DNA from: DASYKS01 sp031404815
GTDB lineage: Bacteria > Acidobacteriota > Thermoanaerobaculia > Multivoradales > UBA5704
Length of the DNA: 64,000 nucleotides
NCBI GenBank assembly: GCA_031404815.1
Contig: JANNIH010000014.1
Coordinates: 62,001-126,000 of the forward strand
Reading direction: 5' to 3'
Part shown: positions 8,694 through 17,963 of the stretch, one piece after another
How the letters are laid out: each line of letters opens with the position of its first letter
Position numbering within the stretch: position 1 is the stretch's first letter
The notes under the pieces: model-generated
Told to the model about the DNA's origin: nothing
Seen by the model: the letters and a program-made list of their open reading frames with translations, nothing else
The model's database searches: none
Made by a program: the position numbers and the translations under genes

Positions 8694-8723
8694 TGCGATG
8701 CAAATCGGTGCAAATGCAATGCA

Positions 8724-8752
8724 TTGATCTGCCGAAGGAGTGGGTGTATATT
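8724..8752 (+). promoter_or_regulatory. Sigma-70-type promoter for the small lipoprotein gene
   Basis: TTGATC (8724-8729), a 17-bp spacer and TATATT (8747-8752), matching consensus at 4/6 and 5/6. The transcript would carry a leader of about 95 nt before the ATG at 8853. Confidence 0.6.
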
Positions 8753-8830
8753 GAAGTACAAGACTTCCTGTGCCTCTCCTGGTTTCGGATCGCAGCTCTC
8801 GGCGGCACTCCGGCCGGCCACGCTCGCGGT

Positions 8831-8847
8831 CCTCCCTCGAAAGGAGG
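8831..8847 (+). promoter_or_regulatory. Hairpin masking the Shine-Dalgarno of the small lipoprotein gene
   Basis: CCTCC (8831-8835) can pair exactly with the Shine-Dalgarno GGAGG (8843-8847) across a 7-nt loop, with two G-U pairs extending the stem. The SD ends 5 nt before the ATG. Opening of the stem would be needed for ribosome access, so this may be a translational switch. Inference from sequence only. Confidence 0.45.
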
Positions 8848-8852
8848 GTGGC

Positions 8853-8954
8853 ATGCGATGCACTTGGAAAGTCTGTCTTTGCGTCGGCGCGTTGATGATC
8901 TTGGTCGGCTGTGTTCCGCCCCAGCGCCTCTTGCGACACGTGGCCGAACGGTGA
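8853..8954 (+). CDS. Very small lipoprotein (33 residues)
   Basis: The product begins MRCTWKVCLCVGALMILVGC: a positively charged start, a hydrophobic core and a lipobox-like ILVGC at residues 17-20. Signal peptidase II would leave a mature peptide of about 14 residues, CVPPQRLLRHVAER, attached to lipid. A near-perfect SD (GGAGG) lies 5 nt upstream, and a promoter sits about 100 bp upstream. Entericidin-like or lysis-type small lipoproteins have this form, but no family match is claimed. The 200 bp after it (8955-9156) hold no recognisable gene. Confidence 0.6.
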   Translation: MRCTWKVCLCVGALMILVGCVPPQRLLRHVAER

Positions 8955-9156
8955 CCGGGGTTGCCGGAGGTGGAGGAGGCTTGCTGCTCTACAACAAAAC
9001 CTTCCCCTTGCCCAAAACGGAGAACCACCCTCCTCGCGGTGGGCCGGACAGCTCGGGCCTTGCCGAACCCTCGTTCGACGCGAACATCCCCTAGAAGACC
9101 AGCCGCCGGTCCAAGATATTTGTCGGCGACACTGGTCCACGGATTCGGAGAGAACC

Positions 9157-9903
9157 ATGTTGCGATTCGCACCCGGCATTTTGATCCTGCTCCTTACGGC
9201 CTCGCCCCTTTTCGGCAAGAAGCAGCCTCCGCCACCAGAACCCCAGCCGAACCGTGGTTCCGTGGGCTTGGTGCTACATGCTTGGTCCCCGCTCCCGGTG
9301 GCTAAATCCGCGGCGACAAAAATCTATTTTGTTCGCATCGAGAACGAGAAGGACTGGTTCGAAGCGCGAACACTCATCGCCTCCAACTACCAGGCGCGAG
9401 GAGGCCTGGTATTCCTGCTCAATGCCGAACCGGGGCGGTACGCAGCGGTTGCAGCCCAGGTCAAGATTGCTCCAATCCCGGGCGGCGACCCGATATGTCG
9501 AGTATTTTTCGACCAGGATATGATCCCGCAGACCGAAGTCGTCGTTTCGGCGGGGACGATCGTATTCGGTGGCGATTTCACCCTCCAGACTTCAGCCCCC
9601 GTCAATCCCTCCAAGAGAGACCGCGCACAGCTTCACTACCATTCCATCATGCCTCCCAGAAATCCTAAGTCCAAGACCGAGATGGCTGTTCGATGGGTCG
9701 ACTGGGACGAGTTGGGCCAACTCGAAAAGAAACAGACCTCGACCGAGGCCGAAGCCAACTTTTGGCGAGTGGCGAAGGAGAAGGCATTTTCTGGCAACCC
9801 TGCATGGATCGACCTGATTGCTCGAAGCCAGAACCATGAACTCGCCAAGCCTGAAGGGCCGAAAACTCCGTACGAGCGCTCAGCTGGACCCGGTCGCCGG
9901 TAG
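9157..9903 (+). CDS. Exported protein of unknown function
   Basis: A 248-residue protein. The ATG at 9157 is chosen because it starts a signal peptide (MLRFAPGILILLLTASPLFG) and follows GGAGAG. The mature part begins with a Pro-rich linker, then 'GSVGLVLHAWSPLPV', 'KIYFVRIENEKDW' and 'GGLVFLLNAEPGRYAAVAAQ', a beta-rich pattern like small surface-exposed carbohydrate- or ligand-binding folds. The C-terminal part is charged. A lipoprotein is less likely because no Cys follows the signal core. No known family is recognised. Confidence 0.7.
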   Translation: MLRFAPGILILLLTASPLFGKKQPPPPEPQPNRGSVGLVLHAWSPLPVAKSAATKIYFVRIENEKDWFEARTLIASNYQARGGLVFLLNAEPGRYAAVAAQVKIAPIPGGDPICRVFFDQDMIPQTEVVVSAGTIVFGGDFTLQTSAPVNPSKRDRAQLHYHSIMPPRNPKSKTEMAVRWVDWDELGQLEKKQTSTEAEANFWRVAKEKAFSGNPAWIDLIARSQNHELAKPEGPKTPYERSAGPGRR

Positions 9904-9922
9904 CGCCGGTGGTTCCGACCGC

Positions 9923-10303
9923 ATGAAGACTCCACCACGCTTCCCACCCGAAATCATCGCCGCGATTCGCACCGGCAAGATCCTCGCCATCAAAGCGGGC
10001 ACCGCGCCGCACCGTGTGATCGGCATTTGGGCAGTCGTGGTCGAGGGCCGAGTTTTCATCCGCTCGTGGAGCTTGAAGCCGAAGAGCTGGTACCGGACGT
10101 TCCTCGTCGACCCGCAAGGCGAAATGCACGTCGACGGTCAGGCGATTCCGGTTCGCGCCGTGCGCACCCGGAGCGCGCGCCTGAAGGGCGAGGTGAGCCG
10201 CGCCTATCTCGAGAAGTACAACACGAAGGGGTCGATCAAGTACGCCCAGGATCTCGGCGGCGAAACGTCGCGGACGACGACCACGGAGCTGGTGCCGGGC
10301 TAA
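9923..10303 (+). CDS. DUF2255 family protein
   Basis: A 126-residue soluble protein; the ATG at 9923 fits the family start (MKTPPRFPPEIIAAIRTGKI). The central pattern 'IGIWAVVVEGRVFIRSW', then 'SWYRTFL', 'GEMHVDGQAIPVRAV' matches DUF2255 (small single-domain proteins, often compared with pyridoxamine-oxidase/nitroreductase-like split barrels). Its biological role is not established. Its 3' end overlaps the stop of the convergent Uma2 gene by 4 bp. Confidence 0.7.
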   Translation: MKTPPRFPPEIIAAIRTGKILAIKAGTAPHRVIGIWAVVVEGRVFIRSWSLKPKSWYRTFLVDPQGEMHVDGQAIPVRAVRTRSARLKGEVSRAYLEKYNTKGSIKYAQDLGGETSRTTTTELVPG

Positions 10304-10860
10304 ACGAAGATTTCGGCCACCGCGATCGCGAGGCCGGGAAACAGCGGCGAGGTGAGCCGGTCGCCGTTTTCGGCCGCCAGCTCGATCGCCTTCCTGTAGC
10401 CCTTGAGGCCCGGGCGATAGATCTTCACGGTCAGTAGCTCCGAATCGAGGATCCAGTATTCGGGGACCCCGAACTTCTCGTAGAGCTGCTTTTTCGTCCT
10501 CTCGTCGTAGCGGCGCGACTTCTCGGACAGGATCTCGATCACCAGGTCCGGCGCGCCCTCGATATAGGCCTCCAGAATGCGACTTTGGTGCTCGGTGGCG
10601 ACGAACACGAGGTCGGGCTGGACGACGGTCGCGTCGGAAAGCACAACATCGGTCGGCGCGAAGAAAACCTGGCCCAGCCGATGTTCGCGAACGTAAGGGG
10701 CTAAGAGGAGATGGAGATTTCCCGAAACCGTCTGGTGCCGAATAAACGGTGCGGCGGTCACGAAGAGATCCCCTTCGACCAGCTCGTAGCGCCGGCCGTC
10801 ATCCGGCGGGTCGAGGTAGTCCTCATCGGTGAGGGCCGGGGTGAACGCGGGCTCGCTCAT
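10300..10860 (-). CDS. Uma2 family (DUF820) putative restriction endonuclease
   Basis: A 186-residue PD-(D/E)XK-fold protein of the Uma2 family. The visible family blocks are 'DDGRRYELVEGDLFVTAAP', 'HQTVSGNLHLLLAPYV', 'VFFAPTDVVLSDATVVQPDL', then the catalytic core 'GAPDLVIEILSEKSRRYD' and 'KKQLYEKFGVPEYWILD'. These genes multiply in some phyla, and their cellular role is poorly known. Complete, unlike the second copy at 23248-23559. A TATACT box 7 bp before the ATG suggests leaderless transcription. Confidence 0.88.
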   Translation of the reverse strand: MSEPAFTPALTDEDYLDPPDDGRRYELVEGDLFVTAAPFIRHQTVSGNLHLLLAPYVREHRLGQVFFAPTDVVLSDATVVQPDLVFVATEHQSRILEAYIEGAPDLVIEILSEKSRRYDERTKKQLYEKFGVPEYWILDSELLTVKIYRPGLKGYRKAIELAAENGDRLTSPLFPGLAIAVAEIFV

Positions 10861-10867
10861 CGGGAAG

Positions 10868-10873
10868 AGTATA
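10868..10873 (-). promoter_or_regulatory. -10 box (TATACT) for the Uma2 gene, leaderless arrangement
   Basis: On the minus strand TATACT ends 7 bp before the ATG at 10860. No -35 with a good match was found. The spacing leaves no room for a Shine-Dalgarno. Confidence 0.4.
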
Positions 10874-10984
10874 AACCTCGAACCCCGTATTCGACTCCAC
10901 CTCTAACTGCCGGCTTCTTATGGCCTGGCCTTTGCAATCCAGGGGGTCACCTGGCGGCGGACCGAACCGCGAAAACTCGACCGC

Positions 10985-11905
10985 ATGCACCCTAAGAAAC
11001 GACAAGAGATCTGGGCCATCCTCAAGGAAGCCGGCGCCAACTGGGACCGTCATGGCGCGACCACCCAGAGCGGTGCGCTGGCGTTTTACTTCCTCACCGC
11101 GCTCGCTCCGATCCTGATTTTGGTGATCGCGTTCTCGGGTCTGTTCTACGGGCGCGAGGCGGCGGAGGGCCAAGTCCAGCGGGAACTTGCGCGGTACGTG
11201 GGTGCAGAAACTGCCGGTGTCGTCCAAGAGATCGTGAAAGCGAGCGCCCGGCCGGATGCGGGTTGGACCACCGCTTTGATCGGCTTGGTCACCCTGGTGG
11301 TGACCGCGACCGGCGCCCTGACTCAGCTGCAGGATGCCCTGAACACGGTCTGGGAGGTTGTGCCGAAGCCGAAGATGTGGCTTCGGCGGATGTTCAAGAA
11401 ACGGCTGCTCTGCCTGGTGCTGATCGTCGGCGCGGGTGGCCTGGTGCTGTTCTCGCTCGCCGCGAGCGCCGCGGTCGCCGCGATCCAGAACGTGCTCGAA
11501 GCCCGCTTCGAGGTGGCCCTTTCGACCCTCCTCGGCTGGGCGGACGTGCTTCTCTCGTGGCTTCTGATGACCGTGCTTCTCGCCATGATCTACCGCATCC
11601 TGCCGGACGTCGCACTGTCCTGGCGTGAGGTCGCCTGGGGTTCCATCCTCACGGCCGGGCTGTTTCTGCTCGGCAAGTACGGCATCGGGCTCTACCTCGG
11701 CAAGACCGGCGCCACCTCCACCTACGGCGCCGCCGGGTCTCTGGTCGCCATCCTGCTCTGGATCTACTACTCGTCGCTGATCTTTCTGTTCGGCGCGGAG
11801 GTCACCCGCGTCCAATCCCGCCGCTATCGCGAGGGAAGCGCGCCCGCCGAGCCGGGCGCCGTGCGGGTCGTCACGGTCCAAGTTCCTCTGGAGGCGGCGG
11901 AATGA
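10985..11905 (+). CDS. YihY/BrkB family inner-membrane protein
   Basis: A 306-residue protein with about six membrane helices. Family features: 'SGALAFYFLTALAPILILVI' in the first helix, 'ATGALTQLQDALNTVW', 'LPDVALSWREVAWGSILTA' and 'GAAGSLVAILLWIYYSSLIF'. YihY/BrkB proteins (long misannotated as ribonuclease BN) are of unclear function. The TGA overlaps the tamA ATG by 4 bp, so it is cotranscribed with tamA and tamB. Confidence 0.92.
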   Translation: MHPKKRQEIWAILKEAGANWDRHGATTQSGALAFYFLTALAPILILVIAFSGLFYGREAAEGQVQRELARYVGAETAGVVQEIVKASARPDAGWTTALIGLVTLVVTATGALTQLQDALNTVWEVVPKPKMWLRRMFKKRLLCLVLIVGAGGLVLFSLAASAAVAAIQNVLEARFEVALSTLLGWADVLLSWLLMTVLLAMIYRILPDVALSWREVAWGSILTAGLFLLGKYGIGLYLGKTGATSTYGAAGSLVAILLWIYYSSLIFLFGAEVTRVQSRRYREGSAPAEPGAVRVVTVQVPLEAAE

Positions 11906-13671
11906 CGGGCCAAGCGCGACACCTCATCGCCTGCCTCGGCCTGCTGCTCGCCCTGATTCCCGGTCCGGTCCACGCGGCGAAGGTGAAGGTCGAGATCGAC
12001 GGCGTGAAACGCGATCTCGAACGCAACATCCGCTCGCTCTTGAGCCTGGCGCAAGAGGACGACGACAAGCTCGACGAGGCGCGCATCCGACGCCTGCACG
12101 CGCAGGCTCCGGAGGAGATCGGCGTGGCGCTCCAGCCGTTCGGCTATTACAAGCCGCAGGTGCGGAGCACGCTCGAACGCGAGGGCGAACGCTGGGTCGC
12201 CCGTTACACGATCGAAGAAGGACCGCCGATCAAAATCGCGAGCGTCGATCTGGCGATCGTCGGCGCGGGCGAAGACGACCCGGGATTCCGCGGCATCGCC
12301 GAGGATTTTCCCGTGCGGCACGGCGAAGTGCTGTTCCATCCCGACTACGAGCAGGGCAAGAAGGCGCTGGTCGATCGGGCGGCCGAGGCGGGCTATCTCG
12401 ACGCCAAGTTCGAGGCCAGCACGGTGCGCGTCGATCTCGAACGCTACCGGGCGGACGTGGTGATGCATTTTCAAACCGGGCCGCGGTATCTCTTCGGCGA
12501 CGTGCGGTTCGAGCAGGACGTACTCGATCCCGCCCTGCTGGTCGGCTACGTGACCTTTAAAAAGGGCGAGCCGCTCGACGTAAACAAGGTGCTGGAGCTG
12601 CAAAACTCGCTCTCGGACAGCCCGTACTGGAGTCGGGTCGAGGTGGTCACCCGGCAGGAAGAGGCTGAAGGGCTGGAAGTGCCGATCCAGGTCAACCTGG
12701 TACCGGCCAAGACCATGCGCTTTTCCGGCGGGGCCGGCTATGGGACGGACACCGGCCCGCGCGTCTCCGGCGCCTGGGAGCTGCGCCGAATCAACCGCCG
12801 CGGGCACCGCGGCGAGGTGGCGATCAAGGTGTCCGAGATCGAGCAGAGCCTGGAGGCCAGCTACCAGATCCCCGGCGCTTTTCCCCGAACCGACGTCCTG
12901 TCGCTCAACACGGCCTACGCCCGAAAGATCACCGATACGAGCGAAAGCGAGACCGGGTTGATCGGCGCCCAGCGCACCCAGACGCGCGGCGGCTGGCGCG
13001 AGGCGCTGTCGCTCGCCTTCCAGCGCGAGGATTTCACGGTCGGCCTCGACTCTGGCATCTCGAACCTGGTCGTACCGGGGGTGAGCTACGAACGGGTGAG
13101 GGCCGACGACCGGATCTTCACCACGCGCGGCTACCGGCTGTTCGGCTCGCTCCAGGGCGCTTCGGCGAGCGCCCTTTCCGACTCGTCGTTTCTCCAGGCT
13201 TCGATCGAAGGCAAGGCGATCCGCACGGTCGGCGCGAGAAACCGCCTGATCGGCCGCGCCCAGGTGGGCTATACGACGACCGACGAATTCCGCGAGCTGC
13301 CGCCGCGGTTCCGCTTCTTCGCGGGCGGCGACCGGAGCGTGAGGGGCTATGCCTATCAAGGCCTGGGGGAGCCGGACACGGCGGGCAACGTGATCGGCGG
13401 CGAGGCGCTTCTGACCGGCAGCCTCGAATACGAGTTCCGCCTGAACGACATCCGCGTCTTCAACAAGTTCAGCCTCGAAAAGTTCGGCCTCGCGGCGTTT
13501 TACGACGCAGGCAACGCCTGCCACGACTTCTCCTGCGAGCTGGAGCAGGGCGCCGGAGTGGGGCTCCGTTGGCTCTCGCCGATCGGTCCGATTCGCGCCG
13601 ACATCGCTTGGGCGCTGACCGAGCCGGGGCATCCGCTCCGCTTCCACCTCAACATCGGGCCGGATCTATGA
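11902..13671 (+). CDS. tamA: TamA, outer-membrane Omp85-family translocation/assembly factor
   Basis: A 589-residue protein with a signal peptide (about 1-25), three POTRA-like domains (about 27-250; the first is short) and a 16-strand Omp85 barrel (about 260-589). The lid-lock loop motif 'RFFAGGDRSVRGY' lies near residue 475, and the C-terminal strand ends in 'HLNIGPDL'. TamA inserts or folds outer-membrane proteins together with TamB. It lies between the YihY-like gene and tamB, with ATGA overlaps on both sides. Confidence 0.93.
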   Translation: MTGQARHLIACLGLLLALIPGPVHAAKVKVEIDGVKRDLERNIRSLLSLAQEDDDKLDEARIRRLHAQAPEEIGVALQPFGYYKPQVRSTLEREGERWVARYTIEEGPPIKIASVDLAIVGAGEDDPGFRGIAEDFPVRHGEVLFHPDYEQGKKALVDRAAEAGYLDAKFEASTVRVDLERYRADVVMHFQTGPRYLFGDVRFEQDVLDPALLVGYVTFKKGEPLDVNKVLELQNSLSDSPYWSRVEVVTRQEEAEGLEVPIQVNLVPAKTMRFSGGAGYGTDTGPRVSGAWELRRINRRGHRGEVAIKVSEIEQSLEASYQIPGAFPRTDVLSLNTAYARKITDTSESETGLIGAQRTQTRGGWREALSLAFQREDFTVGLDSGISNLVVPGVSYERVRADDRIFTTRGYRLFGSLQGASASALSDSSFLQASIEGKAIRTVGARNRLIGRAQVGYTTTDEFRELPPRFRFFAGGDRSVRGYAYQGLGEPDTAGNVIGGEALLTGSLEYEFRLNDIRVFNKFSLEKFGLAAFYDAGNACHDFSCELEQGAGVGLRWLSPIGPIRADIAWALTEPGHPLRFHLNIGPDL

Positions 13672-16600
13672 GCGAGCCCGAGATCCCCGCGCCCGCCGAG
13701 GAAGCCCAAGAGCCTGCGCCGGATCGGCCGCCCAAGAAGCATCGCCTGCGGCGCTGGATTCTGGGGTTGCTCGCGCTCGGCCTGTTCGGGCTGATCCTGG
13801 TCGCCGGGCTGCTCTGGTATGGCGTTTCGACCGAGAACGGCACCCGCTTCCTGCTCGCCCGGCTTCCCGGCTTCATTCCCGGCAAGCTCTCGCTCGGCGG
13901 CCAGACCGGCCCGCTGATCGGCCCGCTCGCGTTGCGCGACGTGCGGTACGAAAACGCGGGCCTGCAAGTGCAGATCAAGAGCCTCGACCTCGACTGGAAC
14001 CCTAAGAAGCTTCGGGCTCGGCAGCTCGACATCGAGAAGCTCCGCGTAGACGGCGTCCGCCTCGTCTTGCCGCCCTCGACGGACGACCGCCTGGCGCAGA
14101 TCCATCTGCCGCTCAATTTGATCGTGCGCGACGCGCTGATCCAAGACCTGGAAATCGTTCAGACTCCCGGGCCGCCTCCCGCTTCGGGACCGACTCCGGT
14201 TCCCTCTCCTCCGTTCCGTCTAGACCGCATCGCGCTCGATGCCACCAGCGAGCGGCAGAGCGATGTGGTCCACGTCAAGAGCCTTGCGGTCGATGGCCCG
14301 ACGTTCAATCTCCGCGCCCAGGGGGACCTCACCCCGGTGGGCGACTACAAGCTGGCGCTCGACACTCACGCGACCTGGCACGATCCGGCGCATCCGCCGT
14401 TCGAAGTCGCCGGCCGCCTGGACGGCACGCTCGAAAAGCTCCGGATCGACGCGCGGCTCTCCCGGCCGTTCGTGGCGCAGGTCCGGGGCGACGTGCTGAC
14501 TCCCATGCGCGACGTGGGCCTCGATCTTTCCGCCCACGTCGAGGACTTCGACCCCCGCGTGATCGATCCGACCTACCCGGCGGCCCGCATCCGCAAGGCG
14601 GATCTGGCGATTCGCGGCACGCTCGACGACTTCGCTTCGAACGGTCTGGTGATCGGAACCTACGAAGGCGTCGCGTCCGGCGCGGTCGATTACCGCCTGA
14701 CCAAGAAAGGCGATGAGATCGCGGTCGAGAGGGTTCGATTGACGACCGACGCGAACGCCGTGATCGAAGCCCGCGGCAAGGTGACACTCGCGGAATCCCC
14801 GCAAACCTCGGACGACACCCGGTTCGACCTCGCCGCCACCTGGCAGCGCCTGGCGTTTCCGCTCGAAGGGGGCGCCCCCGTCGTCGTCAGCCGAACGGGA
14901 AAAGGCACCCTCCGAGGCACCCTCAAGGATTACCAGCTCGACGTGGACGCTCAGCTCTCCGGGCCGAACGTTCCCCCCGGCCGTTGGGTGGTCGCGGGAC
15001 AGGGCAACACGGTGAAGATGGACATCCGTTCCCTTCGCGCCGACCTGCTGCGCGGACAGCTCACGGCGACCGGCACGGTGGGCTGGAAACCCGAAGTTTC
15101 CTGGAAGATCCGGACCACCGGCACCGGGCTCGACCCGTCGGCGTTCGCCGCGGTCTCCCCCGCCGCCAAGGACTACTCGGGGCGGATCGACTTTACGGCC
15201 TCTTCCTCCGGCACGATGCGCGACGCCGGACCGTTCGGCAAGGTGGATCTCGAATCTTTGAGCGGCCAGATCCGCGGCAATCCGCTCGACGGCCGCATCC
15301 ATCTGGAATTGGCGGGCGACCGCTACCGCCTGCCGCGCCTCGACCTACGCTCCGGCACCGCGCGGCTCACCGCGGCCGGGTCGTTTACCGCGGACGTGGC
15401 CGACCTTGAATGGAAGCTCGATGCGCCGAACCTTTCCGAGGCTCTCCCCCAGAGCGGCGGCTCGCTCGTCGCCCAAGGGCACCTCGATGGACCCTGGGCC
15501 ACGCCGCGGGTACGCGCCACGGCCGAGGGAAACTCGCTCGTGATCTCCACGTCGAGCATCGAGTCAATGAAGCTCGCGGCGGACGTCGATCTGCGAGCCC
15601 GCGGCCGGATCTCGATCGATCTCGACGCACGCCAAGTCGCCTCCGGCGAGCGGCGCTTCGAGACGGTTACTCTTAAGGGCGCGGGCACCCGGGATGCGCA
15701 CGAGATCCGGCTCGCGGTCGCGGCGCCCGAAGGAACGCTCGATCTTTCACTCGCCGGGGGGCTCGACGGCAACACGACCTGGAACGGCACGATCCGCCGG
15801 CTCGACTTGAAGAACGATCAGACCGGCGCCTGGGGCCTCGCCGGACCGGCCCAGCTCACCGCGGGCACCGCGCGGGCCACCCTTCGCGATTTCTGCTGGA
15901 CCTCCGGTGCGGCCCGCCTATGCGCTCAAGGAGATTGGTCGAAGACCGGGCCGTGGAGCGCGTCCGGCACCGTCGCCGACCTGCCGTTCTCGCTGTTCCA
16001 GCCGTTCCTGCCGCCCGATCTGGAAATCACCGGGGCCACGAACGGCACGTTTAGAGGATCCGGATCGGCCGCGGGCGTCGTCAACGCCGATCTCGACTTG
16101 GCTCCGGGACCGGGCGAGATTCGCTATCCGACGGAGAGCGGCGACCTGGCCACGATTCGCTTCGAGCGCGGAATCGTCCGCGCCAAGGCCGGCGCGGAGG
16201 GCTTGACCGGCCACGCCGAGCTGACCTTCGTCGATACCGGAAATATCCGCGCCGATCTCGATCTGCCGCGTTTCAATCTGGTCGGCGCGCCGCTCGAAAC
16301 CCAGACGCTCGGCGGCCGGATCGTCGCCGACTTTTCGAACCTAGCATTGCTCGAAGCGTTCGTGCCCGACCTCTCCGACCCGCGCGGCGCCTTGACCGCG
16401 GACCTGACGCTCGGAGGGACGGTCGCCAAGCCGACCGTCCGCGGCACCGCGAAGCTCGAACGCGGCCAGGTGGACGTTCCGGAATATGGCCTGGAGCTGC
16501 GCCAGATCGAGATTGCCGCAACAAGCGCAGGAGAAGGCCCGATCGCGATCCGCGGCGGTCTCCGCTCCGGCGCTGGAAATCTCACCCTCGCCGGAACCGT

Positions 16601-17630
16601 CGCGCTCGATGGAGCCTCAAGCCGGCTGACCGTCGAGGGGAAACGATTCCAGGCGATCAACACCAAGGAGATTGAAGCGGTCATCTCGCCCAAAATCGAG
16701 ATCGCGATGCTGGGATCGCGGATCGACGTGACCGGCGAGGTCGAAGTGCCGGAGGCCACGTTCGAGCAGGAGAAACGCAAACCGGCTCCCGTGCCGGTCT
16801 CGTCGGACGTGGTGATCCTGCCTCCTTCCGCGGAGGTCGTGCAGACCGTCGCCACCGCCGCCACGGTGCCGACCGAAATTCACGCCCGGGTCCGCGTGAT
16901 CCTGGGCGACAAGGTTTCGATCAAAGCGCTCGGTTTCAGCGGCAAGCCGAAGGGCAGTCTGCTGCTGATCGAGGAACCCGGCAAGCCGACCTCCGCGGTC
17001 GGCGAACTGACGATCGAAGACGGGATCTACAAGTCCTACGGCCAGGATTTGAAACTCGAACGCGGCCGGCTGATTTTCGCCGGAGGGCCGATCGACAACC
17101 CCGGGCTCGACCTGAAGGCGTTCCGCAAGGCGAGCGACGGCACGATCGCGGGAATCAACGTCCGCGGCACGCTCCGCTCGCCCCAGACCACTCTCTACTC
17201 CGAGCCCGCGATGGGTGAAAGCGAGGCGCTCGCCTACCTCCTCCTCGGCCATCCGCTCGGCCAATCGACGGGGGAAGAGGGCGACCTGCTCGCCAATGCC
17301 GCGAACAGTCTGGGGCTCAAAGGCGGCAATCTGCTCGCCAAGAAGCTCGCCGCCCGCTTCGGTCTCGAAGAGGCGCGAATCGAATCGACAGGCGGCTTGA
17401 AGGAAGCCTCGGTGGTGGTCGGCAAATACCTCTCGCCGCGCCTCTACGTCAGCTACGGCCTCGGCCTCTTCGAACCCGTCAGCACCTTCCGCATCCGCTA
17501 CCTGCTGGGCCGCGACTGGTCGCTCCAGGCCGAACAATCGAGCACCGCAACGGGGGCGGACATCCTCTACAGCGTCGAACGCGGCAAAGGCGCGAAGACC
17601 CCGCCGCCGGTTAAGGACCAACCGGAATAG
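13668..17630 (+). CDS. tamB: TamB, translocation and assembly module inner-membrane component (DUF490)
   Basis: A 1320-residue AsmA-like protein starting at ATG 13668, overlapping the tamA stop. One membrane helix near residues 30-51 anchors it in the inner membrane. About 900 residues of repetitive beta structure (AsmA/TamB groove) follow, and the C-terminal TamB domain has 'GELTIEDGIYKSYGQDLKLE', 'GRLIFAGGPIDNPGLDLKAF', 'SEALAYLLLGHPL' and a final 'SLQAEQSSTATGADILYSVE'. It spans the periplasm to reach TamA and is linked to outer-membrane protein assembly and lipid transport. Length is usual for the family. Confidence 0.93.
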   Translation: MSEPEIPAPAEEAQEPAPDRPPKKHRLRRWILGLLALGLFGLILVAGLLWYGVSTENGTRFLLARLPGFIPGKLSLGGQTGPLIGPLALRDVRYENAGLQVQIKSLDLDWNPKKLRARQLDIEKLRVDGVRLVLPPSTDDRLAQIHLPLNLIVRDALIQDLEIVQTPGPPPASGPTPVPSPPFRLDRIALDATSERQSDVVHVKSLAVDGPTFNLRAQGDLTPVGDYKLALDTHATWHDPAHPPFEVAGRLDGTLEKLRIDARLSRPFVAQVRGDVLTPMRDVGLDLSAHVEDFDPRVIDPTYPAARIRKADLAIRGTLDDFASNGLVIGTYEGVASGAVDYRLTKKGDEIAVERVRLTTDANAVIEARGKVTLAESPQTSDDTRFDLAATWQRLAFPLEGGAPVVVSRTGKGTLRGTLKDYQLDVDAQLSGPNVPPGRWVVAGQGNTVKMDIRSLRADLLRGQLTATGTVGWKPEVSWKIRTTGTGLDPSAFAAVSPAAKDYSGRIDFTASSSGTMRDAGPFGKVDLESLSGQIRGNPLDGRIHLELAGDRYRLPRLDLRSGTARLTAAGSFTADVADLEWKLDAPNLSEALPQSGGSLVAQGHLDGPWATPRVRATAEGNSLVISTSSIESMKLAADVDLRARGRISIDLDARQVASGERRFETVTLKGAGTRDAHEIRLAVAAPEGTLDLSLAGGLDGNTTWNGTIRRLDLKNDQTGAWGLAGPAQLTAGTARATLRDFCWTSGAARLCAQGDWSKTGPWSASGTVADLPFSLFQPFLPPDLEITGATNGTFRGSGSAAGVVNADLDLAPGPGEIRYPTESGDLATIRFERGIVRAKAGAEGLTGHAELTFVDTGNIRADLDLPRFNLVGAPLETQTLGGRIVADFSNLALLEAFVPDLSDPRGALTADLTLGGTVAKPTVRGTAKLERGQVDVPEYGLELRQIEIAATSAGEGPIAIRGGLRSGAGNLTLAGTVALDGASSRLTVEGKRFQAINTKEIEAVISPKIEIAMLGSRIDVTGEVEVPEATFEQEKRKPAPVPVSSDVVILPPSAEVVQTVATAATVPTEIHARVRVILGDKVSIKALGFSGKPKGSLLLIEEPGKPTSAVGELTIEDGIYKSYGQDLKLERGRLIFAGGPIDNPGLDLKAFRKASDGTIAGINVRGTLRSPQTTLYSEPAMGESEALAYLLLGHPLGQSTGEEGDLLANAANSLGLKGGNLLAKKLAARFGLEEARIESTGGLKEASVVVGKYLSPRLYVSYGLGLFEPVSTFRIRYLLGRDWSLQAEQSSTATGADILYSVERGKGAKTPPPVKDQPE

Positions 17631-17897
17631 GGTAGGGTGAACGGATGCTGCCGGAGGATCGCGGCGGCGCCCAGAGGCTCGATTCCCGTCGCCACTCGCC
17701 TCGACCAACTCCCCCGATCTGCTCGCGATACTGCTCCGCCGAAAGGTGTTGCCAGCTCACGATTTCGGTCTCGGCGAACTGCCGGGCACCGCTCCTCACC
17801 ACGCTCGCGATCAAGTTCTCGGCTTCCCCGCTCTCCGACGGCCTTGCCGGCCATGTACCTTCCGTGGTACACGTGAGGCGTGGTGAGTCATGGCTGA

Positions 17898-17963
17898 GCA
17901 CACTTCCCGGAACCGGCTGATCTCGCCATTGCGCGGAAGCGCCTGAAGGAGTTGAAGTCATGA
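17898..17963 (+). pseudogene. Remnant of a RelE/HigB-type toxin upstream of the XRE antitoxin
   Basis: The last codons before the antitoxin read 'FPEPADLAIARKRLKELKS' and stop in a TGA that overlaps the antitoxin ATG by 4 bp, as in intact RelE/HigB-type pairs whose toxins end in 'D..LARKRLKEL'. In the same frame a TGA lies only 21 codons upstream, and no toxin fold can be read further up in 17631-17897 in any plus frame. I read it as the stub of a lost toxin; a chance match remains possible. The rest of 17631-17897 holds nothing I recognise. Confidence 0.3.

Noticed and set aside
7751..9094. Long frame of 447 codons over the glycosyltransferase gene
   Set aside because: Arg/Pro/Ser-rich shadow of the real frame in GC-rich DNA.
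17631..17897. Full toxin gene upstream of the XRE antitoxin
   Set aside because: Only the last about 20 codons resemble a toxin; all plus frames further up lack the fold pattern.
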